From Liolophura sinensis (lineage: Eukaryota > Mollusca > Polyplacophora > Chitonida > Chitonidae), in the NCBI RefSeq assembly GCF_032854445.1, contig NC_088306.1, positions 10,845,386-10,909,385 of the forward strand: DNA of 64,000 nt, read 5' to 3'. Both the position numbers and the translations under genes were made by a program. Below, one piece after another: positions 27,447-40,000 of the stretch (position 1 is its first letter; each line of letters opens with the position of its first letter). The notes under the pieces were generated by a model, which did not search any database, was not told the DNA's origin, and was given only the letters and a program-made list of their open reading frames with translations.

Positions 27447-27463
27447 ACCTCTCATCTCGTGTT

Positions 27464-28780
27464 TCACGTGCCAGTCCTTCAACAAATGGTTGATTGGGGA
27501 TGCTGTATATTATACTTCATTATTTTCACCTATAAATCTATTTAAATCTGGCCTTGGGCATAGCGCTTTTGGGTTTTCTTGCTCGCAGATACAATGGGAA
27601 TTTGGTTTTAAAAAGAATTAGACTGACACAGCAGTTCCGTTTGCGTCTTCCTACATTCGTTAAAGGCTTCTTGTCTTCCACACGGCATACAAGCCTATAC
27701 GTTAAGCTTGGGAAAATTCGTGAACTTGTTTACCTCACACACAATGGTTTCTTTTACTCGCAAAACTGACCGCCATCTTATAAGTTAAAAATAGGGGTGG
27801 GGGCAGGCTGCGGTTGGCTAAATGGTTAGCGATTAATCATACTTTAATTTTGTGTAAGGTAAAGGTATTGCAATAAACACTATCACGACCATCATCTAAT
27901 TGTAACACAAAACTTTAACCAGTATCAGTTAATTTTTTTAAAATCATATTTCCTACATACATCATGTAGATACATACCTATCCGGCATGGAAATATCATA
28001 TATAGATACATACAATGATGTATACATATGACATGTGCATGTCCTTCAGAAGTATAAACAAATGTGCCAACTACTTGTTAAATAAGGTGAAACTTTGTCT
28101 TTCTCGGCAGTGATCTTTCCAAAATACGAAAGAGATTACGTTCTCTTTGAAACGGCATGATTCATACTACACTTGTACAAATAAAGGGATTGTGTTTCAA
28201 AACTATGTCGGGATAAGACGCTATTGGTAATATGTAACTGTTTTGTGATAAGGACATGTATGACCCAATTATGCAGAGCTCAAGGCAATGCGGTACGCAG
28301 ATTCCCAAGCCAAAACCCATGGGACCGGTTTTTCAAAATAGTATTAGCTAATACCAGTATTAAGTCATGTTATATATTTACGAATTTAACAAAACCCAAT
28401 ACAGTTGTACAGAAACCACAAATGAAGCAGATGCAGATTTTGTTCATATTTACATAAAACACAAAACTAAAGGTTTGGCTTAAAGTTAAATCTGGTATTA
28501 CATGTAGGTCTTAAAACAGTTTTGAACAACCGGGACCTGGATCTAAGCGAATTAGAAGCCGAATCCAGGCAAAAATGTCCTTTCCATTAAAAATCTCAGC
28601 AAAACTCGTATGCTTCTTAATGTAACACCCAGAACAATAGGATGGTGTCTATGAGCCTAAACCTATGCTGGAGAGCTGGAATTGAACCAGTTACCAAAAT
28701 TGCCTAGTGCAAATTTCTTCTGTAAGACCGTCTAGTAATCTCAAGAGAACGCCTGATCTGTTATCTATATACAAGGCTGA
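27464..28780. other. No gene seen
   Basis: Mostly AT-rich. A reversed B-box-like tggaattgaaccagttacc near 28680 suggests an old SINE head that could not be classified. Confidence 0.5.
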
Positions 28781-28789
28781 TTGACGACT

Positions 28790-29360
28790 TTAATAGCACT
28801 GCACAGAGCAGGCGGACTGGATGACGCACTGTCTAAGAATTGTCGTTGACTTTCCAGTGAAAGAGGAATATTTACAGTGTAACTTTCAAGCAAGCACGAG
28901 TACGGTATATAATTAGAGGGGAAATGATCGGCTCGGCCTGGACAGAGTTACACTACATGACCTTGGCATCTGACTTCTAGCTGAGAAAGACCTGACGACG
29001 TGCCCCTCGCCGGGCTTGACGGTTCCCCTAGTCAGACTACCACGACTGTGCCACGAGAAAAACCAAGCAACCGCAGGTACGCTAATGAGGCATACGTGGT
29101 CAGGTAGGTGGTGATGGGCGCGGACCTGGGCGAGGACTTGTGTGACACGAACGTCGGCAGACAGGGTAACCTTTGCTGCTGGATGTGTGACCACAGCTGT
29201 GCTTGAAGTGGTTCTGGGATAATTGAAATGCTGGACTAAGATTTTTTGGAACGACCCAGTGAGTGTCACCAACCGTTCACATTTCTTTGCCCCACCCCTA
29301 GCACAACTTCTGATGCCTCCACATGCCACGCGTAGCATTCCTCGTGTGGCGGAACGCAAA
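28790..29360. other. GC-rich island with the longest open frame of the window
   Basis: The minus strand is open for 148 codons (29359-28913), mainly because the block is GC-rich and so poor in stops. The reading is low-grade (many R, S, T, V) and matches no family. I treat it as a regulatory candidate, not as a gene. Confidence 0.3.
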
Positions 29361-29908
29361 ATAATCCTAAAACCGTTATACGGTAAATAGTAATATATAT
29401 GTAACTGTGTGGAATTCGTACAACTGTTATATTTTGGCGTCTTCTTATGGTTTGTTCTTTGTCACACACACCAGATCACACAACACATTTCATTATTTAT
29501 ATGCAGTTAAATTATTAGAATGTCCACCTCATGAAAATGTGATACTTTTTTACAGTGTAATGTAAAATTTTTAGGTATCAAATAAAAAACTAACAATTTT
29601 TAACAATAATTACTGCCAAGCATAGTGTTAAACATTTAATCCCATTTCTAATCAATACATTCTTGATCATGCCTTTGCTTTATTACAAAGAAGGGAATGG
29701 TGACCTTTTATTATGGAATGGTCTCACTGCACTCTGTATAAAGCATGACAACACATGTATTTGTTACGCTGTCAGTGCTTATACGTACTGCTAGTCGTAT
29801 ATTATTCCTCAGTTGTAAATGTACAAGTATCTTTGTTAAAGAGGATAAAAGATGCAAACATGGCTAGATTATTTGTTGTGGCTTTTAGGTTTTCTTTTTG
29901 TTCCATTA

Positions 29909-29946
29909 TGAATGAATGAATGAATAAATGAATGAATGAATGAATG
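29909..29946. repeat. (GAAT)n microsatellite
   Basis: About nine tetranucleotides with one variant, followed by gagtgattatggcccaacgc. That may be the worn tail of a minus-strand family B SINE (complement of the gttgggccataatc-type end). Confidence 0.85.
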
Positions 29947-30049
29947 AGTGATTATGGCCCAACGCCACTTTCGTTCTGATTGCCCCATGCACTCTACATG
30001 TGATTTGCATTTTTTTTAAACCTGTATGTAGATTACAAAGGGCATGTGT

Positions 30050-30200
30050 TTATTTATTTATTTGATTGGTGTTTTACGCCCTACTCAAAAATATTTCACT
30101 TATACGACGGCGGCCAGCATTTGGTGGGAGAAAACCAGACACAGCCCGGGGGAAACCCACAATCATTCGCACGTTGCCGACAGACCTTCCCACATACGCA
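30050..30200 (-). mobile_element. SINE family A, 3' half
   Basis: Long TTTA tail at left, intact acgccctactcaaaaatatt and cgacggcggccagcat. The copy ends at the cttcccacatacg segment before the B box. No target-site duplication was seen. Confidence 0.87.
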
Positions 30201-30976
30201 AAAGTCAAGTGAACCTGGCTCAAAAAATGTCACAAACTTAAGACAATCCGTGGGTTCTGCTGTTTGAATTGGACAGTCAAGTAGTATATACACATATGTG
30301 ACAGCCCTGCCTCAAGATGAGCTAGCCACCACCACAACCATCCCACCACCACACCAACCCCTACCCAAAACCCGTCTTAGGTGGTCGTTATCAGATCTAC
30401 CCGAGTCTCACCTGGTCCTCGTGGTTAGGGCAGGACGAGTCACGTGACGCACCGTTAGCTCGCAGAGGTCTCAGATTTCTACCAGCTGTTTGAATTAGGC
30501 CCGAATTTCGTGATCAATTCAAGGTAAACCTTGCCCTTGTCTATGTTAAGTCAATACAGCTCCTCCTTCATATTTGTTGTCATTTCTTAATGTACATTAA
30601 ATTTTCGCCGCATTTAAAGGTTGTTTCGGTACAACCCCCTTCTCCACGCCTTACGAAAATTCTGACTTTGTTTGCGAAACTAACATTAAACTAAGAAGAT
30701 GTTCGTTATATCAACATTTGTATGCCCGTTTGCCAAATTACTGTTCGTCCAAACCTGCTATTTTCTTTTTAACCCAATCAGCTTCATTTGCTAAAGGACG
30801 TTTCTGTTTTAGAGAAGCAAACACAAGGAATGGTCTTATATCAGCAAATATATAAATGTATGCCATATTTATTTCTTCAGATTCCTCATGTATTTAAATA
30901 TTTTTAAGAGTCAATGTAGGCATCAAGGAGTGTATTGTGGGTATTGGAAATACATCTTCACAATGTTATATAATCT
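30201..30976. other. No gene seen
   Basis: 30300-30540 has a C-rich stretch (accaccacaaccatcccacc) and tRNA-like tggttagggc; the rest is AT-rich. No clear element. Confidence 0.45.
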
Positions 30977-31370
30977 GTGGTTATGTTATGTGTTTTCCTA
31001 ATTTTGACTAGTGCTGTTTTGTTAGCTGGTTTTAAAAGCGTCCGTTTTACTTTTTGCGATTTGATTTTGGGAGTTTTCATCCATCTCTCCCAGGCCATAA
31101 CTGTTCTCATGTGCGTTCGCCACTGTACGGTTAAAATACTGCCAATGTTGTTCTTGGCACTCAAATACATGGAAGATAACCTTTTGATGAAAATGGCCTG
31201 TAAATGCAGCACAGGTACGCTCTCGAAGTCTTTCCGAACGGCAAATATTTTAATCTCACTCACACTGGCAATTAATCTGGGATCCTTGAAACACTCTCAG
31301 CATGAGCGCGGACCAAACAGAAGACCAGACTACAAAGAGGTATTGTCTGCTGTTTGAGATGGTAACTAAC
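30977..31370. other. Non-repetitive island open on both strands
   Basis: Frames of 126 codons (plus) and 101 codons (minus) overlap. The block is bounded by AT-rich DNA and contains acatggaagataaccttttg and gaaaatggcctgtaaatgca, words with the look of constrained non-coding DNA. No protein family was recognised. Confidence 0.3.
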
Positions 31371-31491
31371 TGTAGGGCTGAGGTTTAAATCTATGCCTGA
31401 TTAAGGCCTCGGCTATACGAAGACAAAAATGCTTTTCATGTAGAGATGTCCGTGTTTTAATCATCTGCAAACTGCATGCAGATAACATAAG

Positions 31492-31511
31492 AAATAATAA
31501 TAATAATAATG

Positions 31512-31554
<43 letters not shown>

Positions 31555-31575
31555 TACTACTAATAATAATGATAA
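31492..31575. repeat. (AAT)n microsatellite, interrupted
   Basis: A trinucleotide run broken by a few gat and act units. Confidence 0.95.
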
Positions 31576-31589
31576 TCTCCTTTCAATAC

Positions 31590-33190
31590 ACAGTCATTCA
31601 AAACGGACCAACCCCATGCTTTCGATAAGCCTTGTTATTTTTAGATTTATTAGATGATTCTTTGTCTTAATTCTGGAATGCATTTTTTTCAAATACGGAA
31701 TATCATACAGCCTTTCCTTCTTTTTTCCTGTGGCCACGATATGGCTGAAAAATTTTTCCAGTGTAGCCTTAAGCCATAATCATTCATTCTTTTTTCCGAT
31801 TTTGAATTGCTTTACGGAACATTTATGGGAGCAAAGTTGTGTTTCCCAGATACAATCGAACCCATGATGTCGTAGAAATCTGGGACCCACATTAAACTAC
31901 CCATGGGCGCAATATATTGGCATGGCGAATTAGAAGATAAGCCAATAAGAAGATAAGATATTTTTTAGTCAATATTACCAAAGGTTGTTTATAAATGCAA
32001 AAAAAAAGACATTCCGATAAAACTCTGAATTCTTCAGCTGCAGATCTACATCCGGTTATTGGTTTTTAACTCAAACATTTCCGGTTACATTTTGTTGATA
32101 TCAAACACATTGCGTCACATCCGGTATAAGCATCTGCATATAACCCAACAGCTGCATAAACTGTATGTCACATTCCTCTGATGTAAAATCTTAACCCGTA
32201 CAAGGTACGGAAATTCGTTTTCACAGCTGACGAGCTTAGGAATGGTGGGCGGGGGAACGGGAGGAATGATGCCGATTTTAAATCGTTGTTTCTAGAATTA
32301 AGTTCGCGCGTTGACAGATAGTTGTCATTCCTTAAGTCAAGCCTGCGCTCCGGGCTAGATGGCTTCGCGAAGACGCTGGCGTACCCTTAGTCCGTGCCAC
32401 CTGTTTAGGTCATCAGTTAGGTTAACAAGATGACATAACCTCTTCGCTTGACACGACAATAAGATTCCCCGTGGCAATAGAGGAAGTTTATCCAGTCAAA
32501 TAGCTTTACTGCTTCTCAAGAGTTTGTGCTGGAAATGCAGTTGGAGCATTCTTTGGGATACGCCTGAGTATACCGTACACACCATAGCATAAGAGGTCAA
32601 GACAATCTCGAGACTATTGGACAAACAGTCTTTGTACGCCCTTAACAGATATGCGTCGGGATTGAGGTTTGTCCGAGCAAACTTTCATCAAAACGTAAAG
32701 TGTCAAAGTCAACACTTTTAGCCGTACTAATTGCCAGGCACACAAGGTGACGGTGCGTTCGGATTTTGACAAAAGGGGGCTTAAGAAATATGCACTTGCC
32801 TACCGTCCTGAGGGGAAAGCCGGTTATATGTACACGTGCACTGCCCTGTAGACCAGTTTACACTTGGACAGGTGCCAACATGTCATTAATATGCACCTGT
32901 CATTCTTATACCGCTAACCTTCGAAAGTCACGTGATCAACTTTTACTTTTTTGATCGGGTACAGTTAATTTAGCAGCCGGATAAACTCCCATCAAGCAAA
33001 GTGACAAGACTGATTCTTAATTCCAGCCGGAAGTGCTCGTCATTATACATTGTTCTTACAGGAAGCAAACGAAATATCACTCCTCTCACCCCGCCCCTCA
33101 CCCCCACCCCCACCCCTTTTAACCCCAACCCGGAAATATTTTAATAAGCTTTGCCTTACCTCTCCACTCTACAAAACAGTACATCATTAC
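31590..33190. other. No gene seen; balanced stretch 32200-32960
   Basis: A CpG-containing stretch (agatggcttcgcgaagacgc near 32360) lies between AT-rich flanks, and a C-rich run is seen near 33090-33120. Three close copies of the word atccggt (32050, 32090, 32120) are seen. No exon recognised. Confidence 0.45.
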
Positions 33191-33194
33191 TCAT

Positions 33195-33306
33195 TCTCCC
33201 TTGGGCTACGCTAGGTTACCATCGATAATAATGCTAGTCTCCATAATGTAAGCGAAATATTCGTGATTAGGGTTTAAAACACCATATCCAATAAATAAAA
33301 AAATAA
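33195..33306 (+). mobile_element. SINE family A, old 3' fragment
   Basis: Recognisable by ataatgctagtctccataat, gcgaaatattcgtgattagg and an aataaataaaaaaata tail. It has many differences from the other copies. Confidence 0.6.
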
Positions 33307-35530
33307 CCATTCCTCATTCCTGGATCGGCCCTGACCGATGAGGTTGCTGGTTCGGAACCAGCTCTCGTTTGTTGGACTGTGGCTGATTGCATTCCGGGCA
33401 CTCTTGTTTCCATTCAGCCATAAAGCTGTCTTGCATTATATACGCTCAAGCAGCATGACTTCAGCGTTATACATCAATCAATTAGCAAAATCAACTATAA
33501 TTTATTTGAAATCGACAAATTAATATTCAGCATTTTTCTTCATTTGTAGCATGATTTATAGCAGTAACAAAACTGTTTTAAAAACTAAAAAAAAAAATCA
33601 GTGATCTATATTGTAATTCATTGCCAAACTTCATTGCAATGTAGGTTTATGCCTGAGTATTTATCGCGTCATTCCATAACTATGCTTAACTGTTTCAAGT
33701 ACGCGCAATACCCAATACAAATGCACAACAAGGTTATCTCAAATGTTTAAATACATCAAACAGATCTTTGAAAGGAGAAGTCGAATAAGCGATATTAAAG
33801 ATTCAATAAATACTCTTAAATTCATCCACATAATATTAGGTGATTTCAACAACATTCATTTGTAATGTTCATAAGGATGAAGTTTTCCGAAATGTCAGAT
33901 TTCCATGGATCTATCTTGTACAGTTTAGTATATTAACAAATATACGTTTGAAGAGTTTTCCAGAAGTTTTTTTTTCTCTAAACGGACCAGTTATACATGC
34001 AAGAATATTTTAGTTCAGTTTAAGTGAGCCCTTTTTTTTCAAAAATATCTTCATATCCCACTGATAAAGACCTGTCGTGTGGTAGCATAAGATCATGAAT
34101 AATAAAAAAGTAAAACATCCCGTACATTTCACCGGGAAAGAGACGATTTCTCGCGTGACAATGTGGGCTATTGCAGCTTTAATGACTTCACCTGAGAATC
34201 TATCTTTAGGGAATTAAAAGTAAACACGGGTATATTTTTTTTGCCAAACACCACCGTGTAACTGGTGGATATAACAGCTTTTCTTCTCCTCTAACAATTG
34301 ACAGAGATGGTTTCACTGCGGATTCTTCCCTCACAACAGACTCTTTCTTGCCGCATGTTTTCGCTTCATAAATTTCTTGACATTGTCAGGGAAATTTTGG
34401 GTGGCTCTGTTATTATGGCTTTGAGAAGAGGGCAATCAGCTGACCCAACATTTACATCCGCAAACACATGTGTTAAAGGAAGACACGGGAAGACCCTACG
34501 TGCGTTGCGCCATGCATTCTCTGCCAGCACTGTAGCGGTGAGAAAAAGCTTTTGCAGCAGACAGTCACTGCGAACAGAAGCCTGTATAGATTATTAATAA
34601 ACATTTTATCAGTATGAGATAAAGACCTGTGAACTCAATACAGGTGTGTTAATCAAAGAATATCTCACCTTTACAATTTCATGCGTCCTTCTGCTACACA
34701 AAACATTCAATCGCGCCGAGGTATTCACGGAGTACGTGTACTGTTACGCTCAACACGAAATGGTCGTCTTTGATGCCTTTGTGGAGATTTCGCATTTGCA
34801 TCGACAGTTTCGTAGTAGTGCATTTTTAATGAAAACATTTGTTAAAATCGGCTAAAAAAATAATCAGAAATTTTTCATTAGCTTTTGACTAGATGACAAA
34901 TCCTTCCAACCTATCTTTCCACGCCTCTATGCTTTCGTGATGCCAGAGGCAGAGGTGTTATATATTTTGGTATTCTTCGAACCAAAAACACACGTGAACG
35001 TTATAAATATACATGATATGCGTGATGTAGAATAAATACGGGTTCGGATTTCCATATAGTGATATAACCGAAATATAGTGTTCTTCCTTTCATGTCAAAA
35101 AGAATATTGTTTTACTGTAAATGGCAAACTGTTATAAATTCAGTGTTATTTTTGGCAATATTTCGAAGATTTTAACTCATGTAAAGACAGAAGTGTATTG
35201 GAAAGATATCAGTGGTAAACTGAATCGCACTGCATCAGTCAAGATGCGAGACACAAGCTCTTGGTTGATCTGAAACTATGTTAGAGAAATTAGCGGTAAA
35301 AAGATTAGAGTAAAATATAAATTCTGCGTCACTTCCGTGACAAGATTACTCGGCCTTCGCTAACCAAAGCTGCGGTATAATATGCATGTAGTAGAAAGTA
35401 CTTATGTACTTAATTATACCTGCCCTATAGAAAGTTCACGCCCATTCGTTTTTGTTCTGTCATTTCTCTACGTCAACGTGATTTACTTTAATATATCGTC
35501 GGTCTACTTCCCTTTGTATGGTTTTAATAT
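33307..35530. other. No gene seen; balanced stretch 34120-34620
   Basis: AT-rich overall. 34290-34590 is more balanced and open for 99 codons on the plus strand without family resemblance. Confidence 0.5.
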
Positions 35531-35660
35531 ACATATGTATGCTTAGGGTTTAACAATTTTCCAATTTTTCAGTCATTTGACGACGAGGAGTCATTAGGTG
35601 TGTGTACATATGTTTTGTCTTCTCGCGGCAAGACGGGTCAATGCTACCAAAGTGCTGCTG
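35531..35660 (-). mobile_element. SINE family B, 3' fragment
   Basis: Plus-strand words are cttagggtttaacaatttt, agtcatttgacgacgaggag and gtgtgtgtacatatg. They are the complement of the family B end (cgtcaaatga, gttaaaccctaag). Confidence 0.75.
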
Positions 35661-37899
35661 CTCTAATCTCTCAGTGGTGAACATTGGTTGAATGTGATCA
35701 TTTATTAAATGTGGTGACCAGGCAGCATTTTGAGTAATTCTAGACCAGCGCATTACGTGTGATAAACTGCAATTAACACTACTGCATATTTCTGTACCGG
35801 TATCTAATTATACGTAAGCTATGTTGGTAGGGGGTGTAAGTTGCTACTGTTTAGGTATTTACATGAACCGTTAGAATAAAGCCCTACCTGAGGTAAACTG
35901 ACAAGAAACCGTATTTCACCGGTTACGTGAGATCACTTGCCAAATATCACCCTGTTCTCTCTGCTCTGGGTTTACTCTCTATATTGTAGTTTTTGATGTT
36001 CTAAACTTATTAGCTCTATATAGGCCTTCACCAAGGACCTATTTTATCACAGCAGAAATAACAATAAATCAAGGTTATCCTTGCGGTTTTACTGCTCATC
36101 TGGAATGCGTAGGCCTACACTCTAGAGTCATAACTGTCGTCTCATCAAAAGGTCAGTCGTACTCTTCATTAGGCTCCAGTCAATACAGCCCGAGACGAAG
36201 AGTATGGTCTCGTGTATAGGATTAATATAGGATTTGGCTCAAATGTCTGCAGCTTCACTTCAAAGGCAACCTCCTTCTGGAGCTAATTCCAACCAGAAAA
36301 TTAGCCTAAGCTGGAACCCACGAACGATGCATTAAGGATGAAATATAATCCACTACTAGTTGCTTTATTCCACGATAAAGAAACGTTCTTCCAGAGATCT
36401 CGTATTGGTTTGCCGCAATTCGTCATTGGTGTGAAATATTTCTTATGAACGTTGACCGTTGAGAGAATTCCTCCCAAGAATACCTCTAAGAATGATGTTT
36501 TCTGAGATGATTAAAAACCTGACTGGAATTATCAGGTAGAATGTTGATACCTGATATACCGGTGTGTGTCTCATATGGTCAAAATCTAATTGATATGCAC
36601 AGGGACTGTACTTTTCCAATAAACGTGTACCAATACTGGTGAGGCTTTGTGCACATAACTAATCTATTTTGAGTTGAAAAATCGAATGGAATATTAATTG
36701 CTTTAATTGGATTAATTAAATAAATTACATGAAGTAAAAATTTAGTACAAGATAAATGACAAAATCCTGTGTAAGAGGACTGTACGTTGACTTGCTTTCT
36801 GGGAATATGCAGTCAAACTGGCTTGACTTTATTTTGCAATGTTTTATTACTAACCACTCTCCATACTCCCCACAATAGCAAATGATAATATAAAACACCA
36901 ATGACATAAATAAATAAAATAAAGAAATAAAGAAATAAATAAATAGATAAATAAATAAATATGTAGACATACATCTGAATATGTACACGCACTTTAGGCG
37001 GAAAGTGTAATTTTTAATAAGAGATCGTGCCGTGACGGTGTCTTCAAGGACATCTACCTGACGTGGTTTAGTGCATTATTTGGTCTGGTCTTACATGGAG
37101 TTCCAGGGAGACCGTTTGATTCATACCCATCCGTCCGGTTTCCTCCATCCGTAAAACAAATGACAATCGACAAATCAATCAGTGAAATAGGATATCGATC
37201 AAACATAATTAAAGACGTACATTGCAGAGAGTAAAACCTGAACAGCGACGGCTGTGTGGTGACTGGTAAATGGTCACACGTAACCAGTGAAACATGGTCT
37301 CTTGTCAGTTTACCTCATTCAAGGTTTTATTCTAACTGTTCCTGCAAATGAATAAATAGTAGCAATTCACATGTCCCCTAACACCATGGCTTAAGCAAAA
37401 TTAGGGGAAAATGCAGTGAATTAAGTTAATTGTAATTTATTAGACGTTACTGGTCTAGAAATGCTGTGTTGTCACCACATTGAACATACAATCACATTAA
37501 AATTATGCAAATGGACCATGCTTAGTCCACCAGCAGTATTCTGTTTTCAATCTATGACAGTCCAAGACGCCTTTGGGATTATTGTACGCCGGTATAATAT
37601 CTGGTAGCCATAGACTACATGTCTTGATGATAATCTCTTTGTAATATACTTATGCAAATATGTGCAAGAATAACATGTAATTTCCAAGTAACACAAAAAC
37701 TTAAACGAGCTCACCGTTTGAGAGAAATGATTCATACTATTTTATTTTTACTTTTTATAATTCATACCTTTGTTCATAACACGCATGTAGTATTCATGGT
37801 CGACAAGGTTTGCAACGGTTTATAATTGCGATGATCTAGTTTCAAGAATGGGTGATATCTGGAAAGCTAGGTGGCGTTTTCATATACCAGTACCTTTGT
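35661..37899. other. No gene seen
   Basis: Includes an AAAT/GAAA-rich stretch at 36900-36960 that may be the remnant tail of a SINE, and otherwise unique AT-rich sequence. Confidence 0.55.
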
Positions 37900-38480
37900 G
37901 CGTTAGCAATTTCACGCTAACCGTCGTTTACTTTTGTAATGTCAATATGTGAAGGATGACCATGTGGTGAGCTGGGACGATCATTAACTGTGTCATAAGC
38001 AAACAGAGGTTCAATTGTAAGCCACAAACAGCCGGTGAAGCCCTGTCCCTAAGCGTATGTACACGTGTGGAGAGGAGCGAAGGGAGAGTTATGAGGAACA
38101 AAACGGTAATTTGCTGAGCAGCGGTGTTATATGTGCATATGGGCAGCAAACAAATGCCTCTGCTGAAGATTCGGCGCCGAGGAGGAAGAAAAAAAACAGC
38201 CTGGCAGTGAAAAGAAAAATCTTCTCGCTTTACAAACTCCATCAATTAAATGGGACAATGACTTACCAGGAAAAGAATACGCAAGAATTAGTTTCTAATC
38301 GACAAAATAAACCATCTTCTGAGATAAAAACGGCCTGAGGCTCATGGTTGAGGACTAAAGAGACGGTTTGGGTAGATCTCGACGTGATAGTTGAGTGGGA
38401 TGGGTATATAAGAGCCGGCTTGAGAAGCCTTTGGGAAATGAGAGCTTTAACACTTTGACTGCCGAACAAGCAGAACAAAC
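37900..38480. other. Non-repetitive island ending in a TATA-like core
   Basis: Balanced composition, frames open on both strands (about 90-105 codons), and a strong TATATAAG word at its right end. No coding family recognised. Confidence 0.28.
38405..38412 (+). promoter_or_regulatory. Possible TATA box
   Basis: gggTATATAAGagccgg is a near-ideal core promoter element with GC-rich flanks. It stands at the right edge of a non-repetitive island (37900-38480). No recognisable gene follows within 500 bp. Confidence 0.22.
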
Positions 38481-39021
38481 GCTATACTCAGATAGTACCC
38501 ATTAGTGTACAAGAATAGACCGTATTTTACAAATCTCATTACAAGGCTTCAGTTATTCGAAACAACTTTACAGGTTGGTCTTTTGTGCGATTTATGTATT
38601 GAATCAGACAAAGAGCGCGTTAGACTTCTTGACAACAACATTGTTCATGAACAGACCGGGCAACACTTTTCTGTTTGGAACTGGCTCCCATTACTTCAAA
38701 CTTCCTCAGCATTGTATACTTGTAGGGATTGTTCGAAGGCCTACAAAACCTCTGCACGAACTAGTTTCATCGTGTTTCCTTATAAAGGTTTACAAGGTAA
38801 TGAGGAAAATATCCCTCCTAATAGTCGGTCCAAGAATTGTACACCCTAGAGTTGTATATCTACATGTATTTACATTTACTTATGTTTTCGTGTTTAACTC
38901 CGGACTCAGGCATTTTTCGTTTGTACAACTGAAGTCAGATTATCGGTGGAATTAAGGTCTGCCAGGAATATGCATATGGCCATTGGTTTACCAGAGGCAC
39001 TGCATGCTCGATATCTTCCCA

Positions 39022-39289
39022 ATTTATTTAAGTATTTATTTAATACGGCGTTTTACGCCGTACTCAAGAATATTTCACCTATACGACGATGGCCAACATC
39101 ATGTTGGGTGGAAATCGGGCAGAGGCCGGGGGAAAACCACAACCATCTGCAGGTTGCTGCCAAACTTTCCCACGTGCGGCTGGAGAGTCGGTATGAGCTG
39201 AAGTTGAACTCACAGCGACTCCATTGGTGAGAAGCTTCTGTGTCATTGCGCCGAGCGTGACGTACTAATCCCCTCGGCCACGGAGCCCA
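39022..39289 (-). mobile_element. SINE family A, full length
   Basis: Tail, body, B box (gttgaactcacagcgactcc on the plus strand) and head end (ctcggccacggagccc) are all present. It is directly followed by an opposite-strand family A fragment, so the two form a head-to-head pair. Confidence 0.9.
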
Positions 39290-39388
39290 TCCGCCAACCT
39301 CCAATTTTCATATCAATGCTGGCCGCAGTAGTATATAGGTGAAATATTATTGAGTAAGGCGTGAAACACCAATGGAATAAGTAAATAC
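39290..39388 (+). mobile_element. SINE family A, 3' fragment, inverted to its left neighbour
   Basis: Carries aatgctggccgcagtagtat, gaaatattattgagtaaggc and gtgaaacaccaatgg. With the copy at 39022-39289 it can pair as an RNA hairpin over roughly 90 bp. Confidence 0.82.
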
Positions 39389-39723
39389 CGGAGCACCCGG
39401 AGAATACGGGCAGGTCATACCTGATTAACTCTAGACCCGACTTGTCTTTTTTCGAACCTTCATATTTACAATGCATTTTAAACATGAATAAAGCCAAAGC
39501 AGAATAGACCGTGCCAGTCAATTTTCAGCAAAACAGAGAGTGAAGTAGCCGTCAAGGGAAAATCCAAGTTAATCCACGTGAAGCTATCTTTACTTATTCT
39601 GAAGAAATCTTTACAAATCACAGACTTTGCTTTATGGACCATCACAAAGATTTCTCACATCAAACCCCGTTCTTAACATTGGAATACACATAGCTTGGTG
39701 GTGTGTCTAGGTAAACATCACAC

Positions 39724-40000
39724 GATTTATTTATTTGTTTGTTTATTTGATTGGTATTTTACGCCGTACTCAAGAATATTTTACTTATACGACGGCGGCC
39801 AGCATTATGGTGGGAGGAAACCGGGCAGAGTCCGAGGGAAACCCACGACCATACGCATGTTGCTAACGGACCTTCCCACTTACGGCCGGAGAGGAAGCCA
39901 GCATGAGTTGGACTTAAACTCACAGCGACCGCATTGGTGAGAGACTCCTGGGTCATTTCGCTGTGCTAGCGCGCTAACCAACTGAGCCACGGAGGCCCCC
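39724..40000 (-). mobile_element. SINE family A, full length (best reference copy)
   Basis: The most complete copy. On the minus strand it runs from ggcctccgtggctcagttgg (A box) through a B box gtgagtttaagtccaactc. The body follows, with the gtacggcgtaaaataccaat end and a (AAATA)n tail. It was used as the reference for judging the other copies. Confidence 0.93.

Noticed and set aside
28913-29359. 148-codon minus-strand frame as a gene
   Set aside because: Length is explained by local GC content. The reading has no domain, and there are no convincing splice or promoter signals.
38505-38955. Zinc-finger-like YTCRDCSKAYKTSA in a plus-strand frame
   Set aside because: The paired histidines are absent, only one unit is present, and another frame is equally open.
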